Notes: a model not told the origin generated them from the sequence alone. A stretch of DNA of 12,134 bases from an uncultured Cellvibrio sp. (GCA_946482345.1 CAMLRJ010000049.1:1-12134); one strand, 5' to 3'. Positions 1-6,839 are shown, numbered from the stretch's first letter. Numbers and translations are program-made.

Positions 1-325
1 ACTTGATAGTGCCTTTAGGTAACACCGCATGGACTGCCACTTTTTGAAACCTGAGTTCAATATTATTTCCGGTTTCAACGACAATATAAGTGTCATCAAC
101 TTTTACAACACGACCAACAATCCCACTGGTCATAACAACTTCATCCCCTTTGCCCAAAGCTGACATCAAATTTTGATGCTCTTTTTGACGCTTGCGTTGC
201 GGACGAATAATTAATAAATACATGAACAAAAACATACCGCCCATCATGATCCAGAATGTCCATGGGCTCGCTTGCTGCGGCGCTGCGGCTTGTGTTTGTG
301 CTATAGCAGATGGAATTAAACTCAT
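1..325 (-). CDS. yajC: Preprotein translocase accessory subunit YajC (partial, C-terminus cut by window edge)
   Basis: YajC is a small inner-membrane protein that associates with SecD and SecF and the SecYEG translocon in protein export. The visible 108 residues begin MSLIPSAIAQ, followed by an Ala/Gln-rich periplasmic segment and one membrane helix (about residues 22-41: WTFWIMMGGMFLFMYLLII). Next comes the family hallmark RPQRKRQKEH, then a small beta domain with GDEVVMTSGIVGRV. This order and spacing are typical of YajC. The ATG at 325-323 follows a good GGGGTGA ribosome binding site (331-337). The family is about 110 residues, so only a few residues are missing. secD would be expected next, beyond position 1. 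The upstream gene here is an AraC-type regulator with its own terminator, not tgt as in many relatives, so yajC probably has its own promoter. The family call is very secure. Confidence 0.95.
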   Translation of the reverse strand, partial: MSLIPSAIAQTQAAAPQQASPWTFWIMMGGMFLFMYLLIIRPQRKRQKEHQNLMSALGKGDEVVMTSGIVGRVVKVDDTYIVVETGNNIELRFQKVAVHAVLPKGTIK

Positions 326-362
326 AAAATCACCCCAGTTAAAAAAGCGCAACTCTACCTGT

Positions 363-368
363 TTTATA
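363..368 (-). promoter_or_regulatory. Possible -10 box for yajC
   Basis: The minus strand reads TATAAA here, five of six matches to the -10 consensus, about 38 nt upstream of the yajC start. It lies downstream of the terminator that ends the neighbouring regulator gene, so a yajC promoter is needed somewhere in this gap. No convincing -35 box is found at 16-18 nt spacing, so this is a weak call. Confidence 0.3.
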
Positions 369-394
369 CAAGTGAGGCAATTAAACAGGGGGAT

Positions 395-425
395 AAAAAA
401 ATCCCTGCTATTTGCAGGGATTTTT
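395..425 (-). terminator. Intrinsic terminator of the AraC-type gene (symmetrical, could act both ways)
   Basis: A perfect 8-bp stem, ATCCCTGC (401-408) with GCAGGGAT (414-421), encloses a 5-nt loop. It is flanked by A6 on the left and T5 on the right, so either strand would give a GC-rich hairpin followed by a U run. It begins 4 nt after the stop codon of the AraC-type gene, so its clear job is to end that minus-strand transcript and insulate yajC. The stem sequence resembles the inner hairpin of the 74-bp repeats found further right in the window. Confidence 0.85.
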
Positions 426-428
426 CGG

Positions 429-872
429 TCATGCGTAATCGCGAAACAGTTTCCGAAACAGACTGGGAGACAATCCTGTCCAACGTTTAAAAGCGTTGGT
501 AAAACTGGTTCGATCAGAGAAGTCCAAAGCTTTGGAGACTGAATCCACGCTCATATGCTGGTCAATTAAAAATTTGATTGCATAATGAAACCGGACAGAA
601 TCGCGCAGTTGTGCAAAATTGGCATTTTGCTCCTGCAAGCGACGCTGCAAGGTACGTCGAGTCAATCGAACATCACCTGCAATATCATCCACAGAAAGTG
701 GATGCTGGCCAACACGCTGCACCAGTGCTTCGACGATTCGATTTGCCACACCATCTACTTTGGGTATCTCGGCAAGAACCAGATACTCTTCGTAAGTTTT
801 CACCTGCCCTGTTTCAAATGCATCACCTGAAGCATCAGAGTCAAGACGGTATTTTCGCTGTAATTGGATCAT
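429..872 (-). CDS. Short AraC-family transcriptional regulator, DNA-binding domain only
   Basis: The 147-residue protein ends in a typical AraC/XylS double helix-turn-helix. HTH1 is at about 60-80 (LSVDDIAGDVRLTRRTLQRR). HTH2 is at about 108-130, running into the family signature ALDFSDRTSFTNAFKRWTGLSP. The usual AraC-class regulator is about 300 residues with an N-terminal sensing domain. Here only about 55 residues precede HTH1, and they look like the linker of OruR-type regulators. The start is well supported: ATG at 872 follows AAGGAGA (881-887) with 8-nt spacing, and a -10/-35 pair lies upstream. It may therefore be a genuine stand-alone DNA-binding protein and not a broken gene, although descent by loss of the sensor domain is likely. 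A terminator follows at once. Targets and inducer are unknown. Confidence 0.85.
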   Translation of the reverse strand: MIQLQRKYRLDSDASGDAFETGQVKTYEEYLVLAEIPKVDGVANRIVEALVQRVGQHPLSVDDIAGDVRLTRRTLQRRLQEQNANFAQLRDSVRFHYAIKFLIDQHMSVDSVSKALDFSDRTSFTNAFKRWTGLSPSLFRKLFRDYA

Positions 873-976
873 TGAGGGCGTCTCCTTTGCCAGCTAAGGC
901 GCTGTAAGGTTTAGGATTAATTAACTGCTATCTTTTAATTGACCCCTCCGTGTCATTTGAACTCTCACTAGGGGGG

Positions 977-1004
977 ATTATAGACCAAGATTTTATCTAG
1001 CCAA
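977..1004 (-). promoter_or_regulatory. Sigma70-type promoter for the AraC-type gene
   Basis: On the minus strand TTGGCT (999-1004) is followed after 16 nt by a perfect TATAAT (977-982). Transcription would begin near 970, giving an untranslated leader of roughly 100 nt before the ATG at 872. The leader starts CCCCCCTAG and contains GGAGGGG about 25 nt later, so a CCCCT/AGGGG stem could form close to the 5' end. Promoter fit is good; the leader stem is only a possibility. Confidence 0.6.
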
Positions 1005-1070
1005 GCCTGATTGAATGCTTTTTATTCAAAAACCAAACTTTTTTATCAGCTTCACACAAAAAGCGTAGAT

Positions 1071-1544
1071 TTAAATGCCAGAACGAATAATGTCGATTAA
1101 ATCTTTATCGTGAGTCTTGGTGTTTACCTTATCCATGATATGACGAAGACGCCCTTCTTTATTGATTATAAAAGTTGTTCGCACTATTCCCATAAACTCT
1201 TTTCCCATAAATTGTTTTAACGCCCAAACACCATACTTTTCTGCAACTGAATGATCTTCATCAGATAACAAATCGAAATTAAGATCGTATTTTTTAATGA
1301 ATTTAGTTAGTTTTGATGGCGCGTCAGGGCTTACACCCAAAACGACAGTATCAAGGTCTGCAAACATATCAGCTGTATCTCGCAATCCACAGGCTTGAGT
1401 TGTACAACCTGGCGTTGATGCCTTCGGATAAAAATATAACGCAATATTTTTTTTACCCTTAAAGTCCTTCAGAGAAATTTTTTCCCCGTCTTGATTCAAC
1501 AAAGAAAAAGCGGGCGCCAAATTACCAATCTTGGGATATGACAT
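1071..1544 (-). CDS. bcp: Thioredoxin-dependent thiol peroxidase (Bcp/PrxQ-type peroxiredoxin)
   Basis: Bcp is a cytoplasmic peroxiredoxin that reduces hydrogen peroxide and organic hydroperoxides using thioredoxin. The 157-residue protein matches the family length. It carries YFYPKASTPGCTTQACGLRD, with the peroxidatic cysteine at C47 (TPGC) and the resolving cysteine five residues on at C52, the atypical two-cysteine Bcp arrangement. The supporting arginine is visible in GIVRTTFII (about R122). The ATG at 1544 is preferred over an upstream in-frame TTG at 1556 because GGAG (1551-1554) sits 6 nt before it and the N-terminus MSYPKIGNLAP fits the family. The GGDEF gene ends 42 nt upstream. bcp may be the last gene of that operon or have a weak promoter of its own in the AT-rich gap. 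No clear terminator follows. Confidence 0.95.
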   Translation of the reverse strand: MSYPKIGNLAPAFSLLNQDGEKISLKDFKGKKNIALYFYPKASTPGCTTQACGLRDTADMFADLDTVVLGVSPDAPSKLTKFIKKYDLNFDLLSDEDHSVAEKYGVWALKQFMGKEFMGIVRTTFIINKEGRLRHIMDKVNTKTHDKDLIDIIRSGI

Positions 1545-1586
1545 AAAACACTCCAAAAAATATAAAAAACTAATAAGACTATTTTG

Positions 1587-2267
1587 TTAATCACCGGAAA
1601 AAGCATTAAACAATGCGTCTTTTTCATTTTCAGTGACTATGGATTTGGTGGTGATCTCCTGATCAAAATCAGGATGCATAACCTTGTTACGTCCAGAATC
1701 TTTTGCCTTGTATAACCAGCTATCAACTCGCTCAATAAATCCATCTGCTGTATCAGTGTGACTGGCTTTATATTCATCAACACCCAAACTCGCTGTCATA
1801 TTAATCAACTTGCCATTTACCTCCAACGGCGACTCTTCTATCACTTCACGAATACGATTCGCAACATAAGTGGATTGTCGAAGATCAGTGCCAGGTAAAA
1901 TCACCACAAACTCTTCACCGCCAAAGCGACAGGCTATATCGAGTTTACGAACAGTCAAATGAATTATTTTTGCAATCTGCTGCAGCGCCTGATTACCAAT
2001 TTCATGGCCCCATTGATCATTCAATTTTTTAAAAAAATCGACATCAATCATAATCATACTCATAGATTGCAATGAACGCTGGGTACGCTCCATTTCCCGC
2101 TGCAATGCATCTACAAAAAAACGATAGTTATATAAATTGGTTAAGGCATCGGTTTGTGCTTGCTCGGTTAATTGATTAACTTGCAGCTGAAGTTGTTCGA
2201 TTAACATTTGATTCGAACATAGATCACCTGACATACAGGTTTTTATTAAAGCCAATTTTTCTGACAT
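1587..2267 (-). CDS. Diguanylate cyclase, soluble GGDEF protein without sensor domain
   Basis: GGDEF proteins condense two GTP into cyclic di-GMP, the messenger for sessile life and surface behaviour. The 226-residue protein has an N-terminal helical, probably coiled-coil stretch (about 20-37, rich in Q, L and E), then a full GGDEF domain from TDALTNLYNYRFF (about 39-51). DVDFFKKLND is at 75-84, and the signature GGEEF at 116-120 is intact, so activity is expected. RKLD at 107-110, five residues before the signature, is a complete inhibitory I-site (RxxD). No PAS, GAF, REC or membrane segment is present. The ATG at 2267 (MSEKLAL) lies 10 nt after the stop of the preceding gene, with a weak GGTGGT upstream. 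Extension to 2297 (MCWNL) is possible but unlikely. The spacing suggests co-transcription with the upstream pseudo-deiminase gene. The C-terminal 25 residues are a non-conserved tail. Confidence 0.92.
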   Translation of the reverse strand: MSEKLALIKTCMSGDLCSNQMLIEQLQLQVNQLTEQAQTDALTNLYNYRFFVDALQREMERTQRSLQSMSMIMIDVDFFKKLNDQWGHEIGNQALQQIAKIIHLTVRKLDIACRFGGEEFVVILPGTDLRQSTYVANRIREVIEESPLEVNGKLINMTASLGVDEYKASHTDTADGFIERVDSWLYKAKDSGRNKVMHPDFDQEITTKSIVTENEKDALFNAFSGD

Positions 2268-2277
2268 ATAACCACCA

Positions 2278-3297
2278 CTACAGAGGTTCCAACACACCTT
2301 CGGGAATTGGCTGGGTTATGCCAGACAAACCGGTTTTCATTACCGCAAGACTACGACTGGGGAAACCAAAAATATCAAACCCCGGGAAAGCACGGGAAAT
2401 AATTTCCATGGCATCTTCGTCTGTAGGCAAATCAAAAATGGGAACCAATACTGTTTCGTTGACTACGACAAATTGTGAATAATCCGCCACCCACTCCAAT
2501 CCTTCATCCGTGGTAAAAACTCCCCAGGGCAAAGAAATCAGTTCCAGTGGGTTCTCCAGTTGATTAATGATGCTATGCAAATGCTCAAACCGATTTTTTG
2601 ATGATTCATAGTATGCACTCGCTGAATCATCGCACTGCAAACATAAAATTTGATTCAAAATTCCCAGCCTGACAGATCCGGGAGTTGCTGATTTGCTTGC
2701 AACATTCACAAGCTGGACTGCAGTGGTATTATCCAAAAATAAATTTTTTATAGTAGTTTCCGTATGTGAAGGATTTTTTTGCAGCAAGTGATTCAGATCC
2801 AGCAAAATTAATTCATTTCCATTTGATTCAATATCAGCCCAGGATAAGCAAACATCTGTTTTTTCAGCAAGCGCACAAGGAAAAGCATTTTGGGATAACA
2901 AATTCGCAGTAAAACGACTATCTGTTCCATGTAACACTAAAAACCCGGATTCTGATTCAAGGATGAAAGGACCAAAATTCTTCACATTAAGAGCGTACTG
3001 TGCATTTATAGAATACTGTGAACTCACAGAATCGCGTACAGCTTCGTAAAAGTACAGATATTCTACCGGAACATCCATTAACACCAATCTTGCCTTAACA
3101 GAATCAATCTGGCCTTGAGGCACGACCAAAATAATATCAACATAATCCACCAACAAAGCGATCAATGCTTCATACAATTCTTCCAACTCTTCAATATCTA
3201 CTTGCCAGGAAATAGTGTTATCTGGCCACACAAGTAAAATAGCATCCTGAGGCTCCCAGGGAGCAGGCAATCTCCATTCATGATTTTGTTTATTCAT
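2278..3297 (-). CDS. Agmatine deiminase / peptidyl-arginine deiminase fold protein, probably catalytically dead
   Basis: The fold family is recognisable at both ends. The start has EWRLPAPWEPQDAILLVWP, matching the family opening RLPAEWEPQ. The end has YSQFVVVNETVLVPIFDLP followed by DEDAMEIISRAFPG, matching the family's YxNFYxxNxxVxVPxF and DxxAxxxLxxxFP segment. Length (339 residues) is normal. The active site is not. Where the family has GGGxIHC, with the nucleophilic cysteine, this protein reads AVMKTGLSGITQPIP with no cysteine. The GHxD motif is replaced by TPGSVRLGILNQ, and the RDxGP region by RDSVSSQYS. It is therefore probably a pseudoenzyme with a binding or structural role; that is inference. 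ATG at 3297 overlaps the previous stop within ATGAATAA. ATG at 3306 (MLTMNKQ) is an alternative. No signal peptide is seen. Confidence 0.8.
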   Translation of the reverse strand: MNKQNHEWRLPAPWEPQDAILLVWPDNTISWQVDIEELEELYEALIALLVDYVDIILVVPQGQIDSVKARLVLMDVPVEYLYFYEAVRDSVSSQYSINAQYALNVKNFGPFILESESGFLVLHGTDSRFTANLLSQNAFPCALAEKTDVCLSWADIESNGNELILLDLNHLLQKNPSHTETTIKNLFLDNTTAVQLVNVASKSATPGSVRLGILNQILCLQCDDSASAYYESSKNRFEHLHSIINQLENPLELISLPWGVFTTDEGLEWVADYSQFVVVNETVLVPIFDLPTDEDAMEIISRAFPGFDIFGFPSRSLAVMKTGLSGITQPIPEGVLEPL

Positions 3298-3787
3298 CGT
3301 TAGCATCTTTTATGGTTTCTACAACAGGTAAAATTTTAAATTTATTCGGGATTGCACTTTTTTTCTGAACCACTTCATTTATCGGCGATTCACTCGATAT
3401 AATTTTTGATAACACTCCTTGCATTTTTTCATTATCGGTGGAAGTGAAAATACGAACGTGCAAATAGTATCGACCTGATCGATTCACTTTAATTTCCACA
3501 GGAATGATTAAAGTATTGGGGGTTACATCATCACGAATATACGATTGTTTCAGATCCACAAGATCAAGCCCATCCGTTGTTTGCAATTCATAACTTATCG
3601 CATCAGCAAAATAGTGAACAGCTAAATCCACTCGCCTGCTTTCATCAACAGCCAGCTGAATAATGTCTCTATCTACAAAACTCGCAGGCACACCGGGTTT
3701 GCCTATTATTTTTTTAGATTCTATGTCACTGGCGAAAACTGGAATGGCGATTAATATAAACATCAGCAATAGATAAAGTTTCATCAT
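3290..3787 (-). CDS. Small exported protein of unknown function
   Basis: A 165-residue protein with a clear Sec signal peptide: MMK, a hydrophobic core (LYLLLMFILIAIPV), then a likely cleavage after VFA-SD (about residue 19/20). The mature part has no cysteine. It looks mainly beta, with alternating stretches such as NTLIIPVEIKVN and GRYYLHVRIF, and a charged tail. No family was recognised. The ATG at 3787 overlaps the stop of the upstream metallopeptidase gene (ATGA, 4 nt), with GGGGT just upstream, so translation is probably coupled. The next gene starts inside its stop region. Placement directly after an exported lipoprotein peptidase suggests a periplasmic partner, inhibitor or substrate of that enzyme, but the sequence itself does not show which. 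Confidence 0.82.
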   Translation of the reverse strand: MMKLYLLLMFILIAIPVFASDIESKKIIGKPGVPASFVDRDIIQLAVDESRRVDLAVHYFADAISYELQTTDGLDLVDLKQSYIRDDVTPNTLIIPVEIKVNRSGRYYLHVRIFTSTDNEKMQGVLSKIISSESPINEVVQKKSAIPNKFKILPVVETIKDANDE

Positions 3788-5451
3788 TCATTTACCCCGA
3801 TCAAACTTAAATTGAAACAGCTGGTAATATCTGTAACGAAAGCTTCATTTAATACCCGTGAATCGGCAAGAGCCAACACATAACTGGATGGCGACAAAAA
3901 TTGCTGCAAACTTTCCTGATTAACAGTTGATGATAATCCCGTATTAATTAATTGCCCCGCTGAATAGAGATAAATATCCGGATCAGTATTGGTGCCAACT
4001 GTATTAACTGCTTGAACTCTGTATGTACCTGGCGAGTCAATCACAATTCTTGCAAACTGATAATTTGATAAACGATTAAAAGAACCAAAGCGATTACTGC
4101 TGCAAAGTGTCACTTGCGGATTTGATAACGAAAGTGTTTTATACAGGGGTAAATTTTCAACATAACCACCGGTATTGGTTTCACCCTCTGCAAAACCATT
4201 GTATGAAAAAATATTTTGCTCGGTTTGTAAATTGATCCAGGTTCCAAAGGCAGCGGGAGCTACTTGTTGCAACACATCGGCAAATACAAAAATAGACGTT
4301 AAACCTGCATGATTGATATATTCTTGCCGGGTAAAGGTTTCAAACAAATCATTGACGCTTTTTGTCAGTCGATTATCAGAACTTAAATAATAGTTATACA
4401 AAATTGACTCGACAGATTTTTCCGAATACCAACCTTTTACACTGTGTGATTTTTCTGCCACATTAAAAAAAGAACTGGTAGATTGAGCCAATCCCATAGA
4501 ATCAACATAAATGGCATCGTCCAACAAGATTGCAGAAAAAGCATTGGCCAAGCCTTCAGAAAACGCAACACGCATATCCAACTTTTGAATTGCGCTGTGA
4601 CCGCCGCCCAAACTGTTGGAGCGCGAAGCATTGATTTCCAGAAAATGAATCCACTCGTGCAATATCACATGCGAATCATATTCATCGGTATCAACATTGG
4701 CATCGCCCAGAAGATAAAGATTGCCGTTCGAATAGTAACTGGTTCCTATTTCACCCAACGCGATATTTCCATCCGCAGTCGTATTATTTTCACTCCAAAA
4801 AACATTCATCTCCGGCAAGGGATTCGTCATACCCGCTGCGCGCCATTGACTTATGCCAATATAAAGGGAATCCAGAATTGCAAAGGGCCCTGCACCGCGC
4901 GATGTATAAGCCGCGCCATTCCAACCGGATTCAATATGCAAATTTCTGATTTCATTTTCCGAAGCAATAGCCATCAACGCACCTTGCACTGCATAAACGG
5001 CATCGCCACCGGTATTATCACGAACCGAAATATTCCAGCCTGGCCCATTACTTTTCAGTTGTGCAGATACCCTGACTTGCACTTGTTGACCAACAGCAGC
5101 ATTAAAAGAATATTGTCCCGCATCATTAGTGATTTGACTGGCAATCACTTCATCCGCAGCATTCACCAAATCTACAGCAATGCCACGCGCAGGTTTGATT
5201 TGTGTATTGGCATAATCCAATCCCAAATGATTGGCTTTATGTGGCACACGGTCAAAACTGACAGCTCCGGAAAGAGTCGCAATTGTTACGCTGGAATCTG
5301 AGCTTGAGCTGACACTTGAGGTAGAACTAGAGGAAGAGGATGAAACAAATCTTTCCGTCCTGGATGCATCCCCACTGCATCCGGCAAGAAAACTGATCAG
5401 GATAATAAGGAGGCTCTGTGTACAGAGGCAACCTGAAGATAAGGCCTTCAT
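3784..5451 (-). CDS. Surface or periplasmic lipoprotein, HExxH zinc metallopeptidase with polyserine linker
   Basis: A 555-residue lipoprotein. The signal peptide runs from MKALSSGC to the lipobox LAGC (C25). It is followed by a serine-rich linker (about 37-54), typical of Cellvibrio-group secreted proteins. Residues 58-135 resemble a carboxypeptidase-regulatory or Cna-B-like beta domain (GIAVDLVN, then TNDAGQYSFNA). The catalytic part has HEWIH at 265-269 and, 30 residues on, FSEGLANAF with E299. That is the gluzincin pattern of HExxH plus a downstream glutamate as third zinc ligand. Residues about 445-550 resemble a pre-peptidase C-terminal (PPC) domain (PGTYRVQAV, DPDIYLY). Its two cysteines, C450 and C545, are the only ones after the lipobox and could form a disulfide. 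ATG at 5451 gives the better signal peptide; the frame could extend to 5490. It heads a coupled operon. The precise peptidase family and substrate are not known. Confidence 0.85.
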   Translation of the reverse strand: MKALSSGCLCTQSLLIILISFLAGCSGDASRTERFVSSSSSSSTSSVSSSSDSSVTIATLSGAVSFDRVPHKANHLGLDYANTQIKPARGIAVDLVNAADEVIASQITNDAGQYSFNAAVGQQVQVRVSAQLKSNGPGWNISVRDNTGGDAVYAVQGALMAIASENEIRNLHIESGWNGAAYTSRGAGPFAILDSLYIGISQWRAAGMTNPLPEMNVFWSENNTTADGNIALGEIGTSYYSNGNLYLLGDANVDTDEYDSHVILHEWIHFLEINASRSNSLGGGHSAIQKLDMRVAFSEGLANAFSAILLDDAIYVDSMGLAQSTSSFFNVAEKSHSVKGWYSEKSVESILYNYYLSSDNRLTKSVNDLFETFTRQEYINHAGLTSIFVFADVLQQVAPAAFGTWINLQTEQNIFSYNGFAEGETNTGGYVENLPLYKTLSLSNPQVTLCSSNRFGSFNRLSNYQFARIVIDSPGTYRVQAVNTVGTNTDPDIYLYSAGQLINTGLSSTVNQESLQQFLSPSSYVLALADSRVLNEAFVTDITSCFNLSLIGVNE

Positions 5452-5516
5452 CAATGGCACCAAAAATAAGTCAGCCCAAAGCATAACCAATCAACCCCAA
5501 ATAATCGATAAAAAGG

Positions 5517-5544
5517 TTGTGGTCTTTTTAAGGACGAATATAAT
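5517..5544 (+). promoter_or_regulatory. Promoter for the membrane J-domain gene
   Basis: TTGTGG (5517-5522) is followed after 16 nt by a perfect TATAAT (5539-5544). Transcription would start near 5551, about 24 nt before the ATG at 5575. The -35 box is weak (three of six). The divergent metallopeptidase operon begins within the same 123-bp gap, but no clear promoter was identified for it. Confidence 0.5.
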
Positions 5545-5574
5545 CATGAGCAAATTTCGTTAAGGGTTTCACAT

Positions 5575-6060
5575 ATGTTCAAGTTTTTACTTCTGGTTAT
5601 TATTGCCACTACCGCGTTAATCATGTGGTCGAAGTATCAAAGAGGTGATTTGGAACAAAAAAAACGTGTTATTGCTCAAGCATTTAAATATGCATTTCTG
5701 GGGCTGCTTCTTTTTCTGGTGATGCGAGGCCGATTGCATTGGCTTGGTGGAATGTTAGCCGCAACCATTCCATTTATTCCCGGTATCTATCAATTAATTC
5801 GAGCCCGTTTCCGTTCACAAAAAAATCAGACGGCAAACGAAAATAATCCACCACAAACGCCACTGACAAGCACAGAAGAAGCCATGGAAGTTCTGGGATT
5901 ATCCGGAAATCCCGATAGTGGCGAAATTACTGCCGACATGATTATCGAAGCCCATCGAAAACTTATCCAGAAATTGCATCCGGATAGAGGCGGTAACGAT
6001 TATCTGGCTGCAAAAATCAATCAGGCACGTGACTTGTTATTGGCGCGCATCAACAAATGA
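5575..6060 (+). CDS. Membrane-anchored J-domain (DnaJ-like) co-chaperone
   Basis: A 161-residue protein with hydrophobic segments at about 2-18, 36-50 and 55-74, then a basic loop (RARFRSQKN) and a polar linker. The J domain sits at the C-terminus (about 98-161). It contains MEVLGL, a helix II ending in AHRKLIQKLHPDRGG with the essential HPD tripeptide at 135-137, and helix III AAKINQARDLLL. J-domains stimulate Hsp70/DnaK ATPase, and the HPD loop is complete. The layout of N-terminal membrane anchor and C-terminal J domain resembles Pam18/Tim14-type proteins and not DnaJ itself, since no Gly/Phe region or zinc finger is present. The J domain should face the cytoplasm to meet DnaK. AGGG lies 8 nt before the ATG. 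The 3' end overlaps cmoM by 40 bp on the other strand. The client is unknown. Confidence 0.88.
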   Translation: MFKFLLLVIIATTALIMWSKYQRGDLEQKKRVIAQAFKYAFLGLLLFLVMRGRLHWLGGMLAATIPFIPGIYQLIRARFRSQKNQTANENNPPQTPLTSTEEAMEVLGLSGNPDSGEITADMIIEAHRKLIQKLHPDRGGNDYLAAKINQARDLLLARINK

Positions 6061-6839
6061 ATGTAACGCCCAAGGGAACGGAAAGGTTCTTGCCGCGATA
6101 ACTCCAGCTCAAGTGCTACCAGTTCATCAGGCTTTGCCTCCCGATGCGCTTCGTTAAAAATATAATCATGAAACACACGAATGCCACTGTGACAGAGCAA
6201 ATCCAGTGGCAATTCCTTGATCCAATTTAAAACAGTTTCCGGCTTGAGTGGATTAATCGGTGTCAAACTACCCGCAGCTCCCACATAATCCTGATTCATA
6301 ATTTTTTTGAAATTGGTGCGCAAACAATTTTTATAAATAAGTGAATTGAGATTGTAAAAAATCAAACTTAAAAAACCATCGGCTTTTAAATACTGGTTCA
6401 AATCCGGTAAAAGCTCGATGGGATTTTGCATCCACTCCATCACTGCATGACAAATCACCAGATCAAACTTCGGCTGCTGAAGATGTTTTGATAAATCCTG
6501 AATCGAACAATGAATTAATGTCACTTGCGATTCCAAACCTTCTTTTTTAATTTGCACCTCAGCCATCTTTAACATTTCCGATGAAATGTCACAGATCACC
6601 AGCTGATGCCCCGCTTTTGCAAGTTCAAGCGAAAACTGCCCTTGCCCTCCACCGGCATCAAGAATTCGCCATTGGCTGGCTTGTGCAGATTGAAAAGGTT
6701 GTATCGGTAAATATTCCACACAATCACGCTGCAAAACTGCCAAACGAATTTTGCCTTTAAGCCCACCGTAAATATTTTTTTGAAATCGCTCGGCTAAATC
6801 GTCAAAATTGCGATCTTGATTGGAGGATTGTTTTGCCAT
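6021..6839 (-). CDS. cmoM: tRNA 5-carboxymethoxyuridine methyltransferase CmoM
   Basis: CmoM uses S-adenosylmethionine to methylate the carboxyl group of cmo5U at position 34 of certain tRNAs, giving mcmo5U and tuning wobble decoding. The 272-residue protein opens with DRNFDDLAERFQKNIYGGLKG, close to the E. coli CmoM N-terminus (DRNFDDIAEKF, NIYG). It has the SAM motif LDAGGGQGQ at 60-68, the acidic ribose-binding residue in ICD (D84), and HAVMEW at 131-136. It ends with the family blocks GIRVFHDY and RQEPFRSLGRYIH. ATG at 6839 (MAKQSSNQDRN) is chosen because the conserved region begins at residue 9. The longer frame to 6953 would run through the divergent gene. No ribosome binding site is obvious. 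The next start codon on the other strand is 15 bp away. Confidence 0.93.
   Translation of the reverse strand: MAKQSSNQDRNFDDLAERFQKNIYGGLKGKIRLAVLQRDCVEYLPIQPFQSAQASQWRILDAGGGQGQFSLELAKAGHQLVICDISSEMLKMAEVQIKKEGLESQVTLIHCSIQDLSKHLQQPKFDLVICHAVMEWMQNPIELLPDLNQYLKADGFLSLIFYNLNSLIYKNCLRTNFKKIMNQDYVGAAGSLTPINPLKPETVLNWIKELPLDLLCHSGIRVFHDYIFNEAHREAKPDELVALELELSRQEPFRSLGRYIHLLMRANNKSRA

Noticed and set aside
192..542. 116-codon plus-strand frame across yajC and the terminator
   Set aside because: It runs through the terminator hairpin and antisense to yajC; no protein-like features.
578..907. Two plus-strand open frames (109 and 81 codons) opposite the AraC-type gene
   Set aside because: Antisense to a gene with clear HTH motifs, promoter and ribosome binding site; no recognisable protein features.
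1011..1029. TTGAAT/ATTCAA inverted repeat after bcp, as a terminator
   Set aside because: AT-only short stem with no U run on the minus strand, where it would be needed.
4483..5301. 272-codon open frame on the plus strand
   Set aside because: It lies wholly antisense to the well-supported lipoprotein metallopeptidase, has no family motif, and its sequence is the kind expected from reading that gene backwards.
5546..5563. Mini reading frame MSKFR upstream of the J-domain gene, as a possible leader peptide
   Set aside because: The likely transcription start (about 5551) falls inside it, so its ATG would not be in the mRNA.
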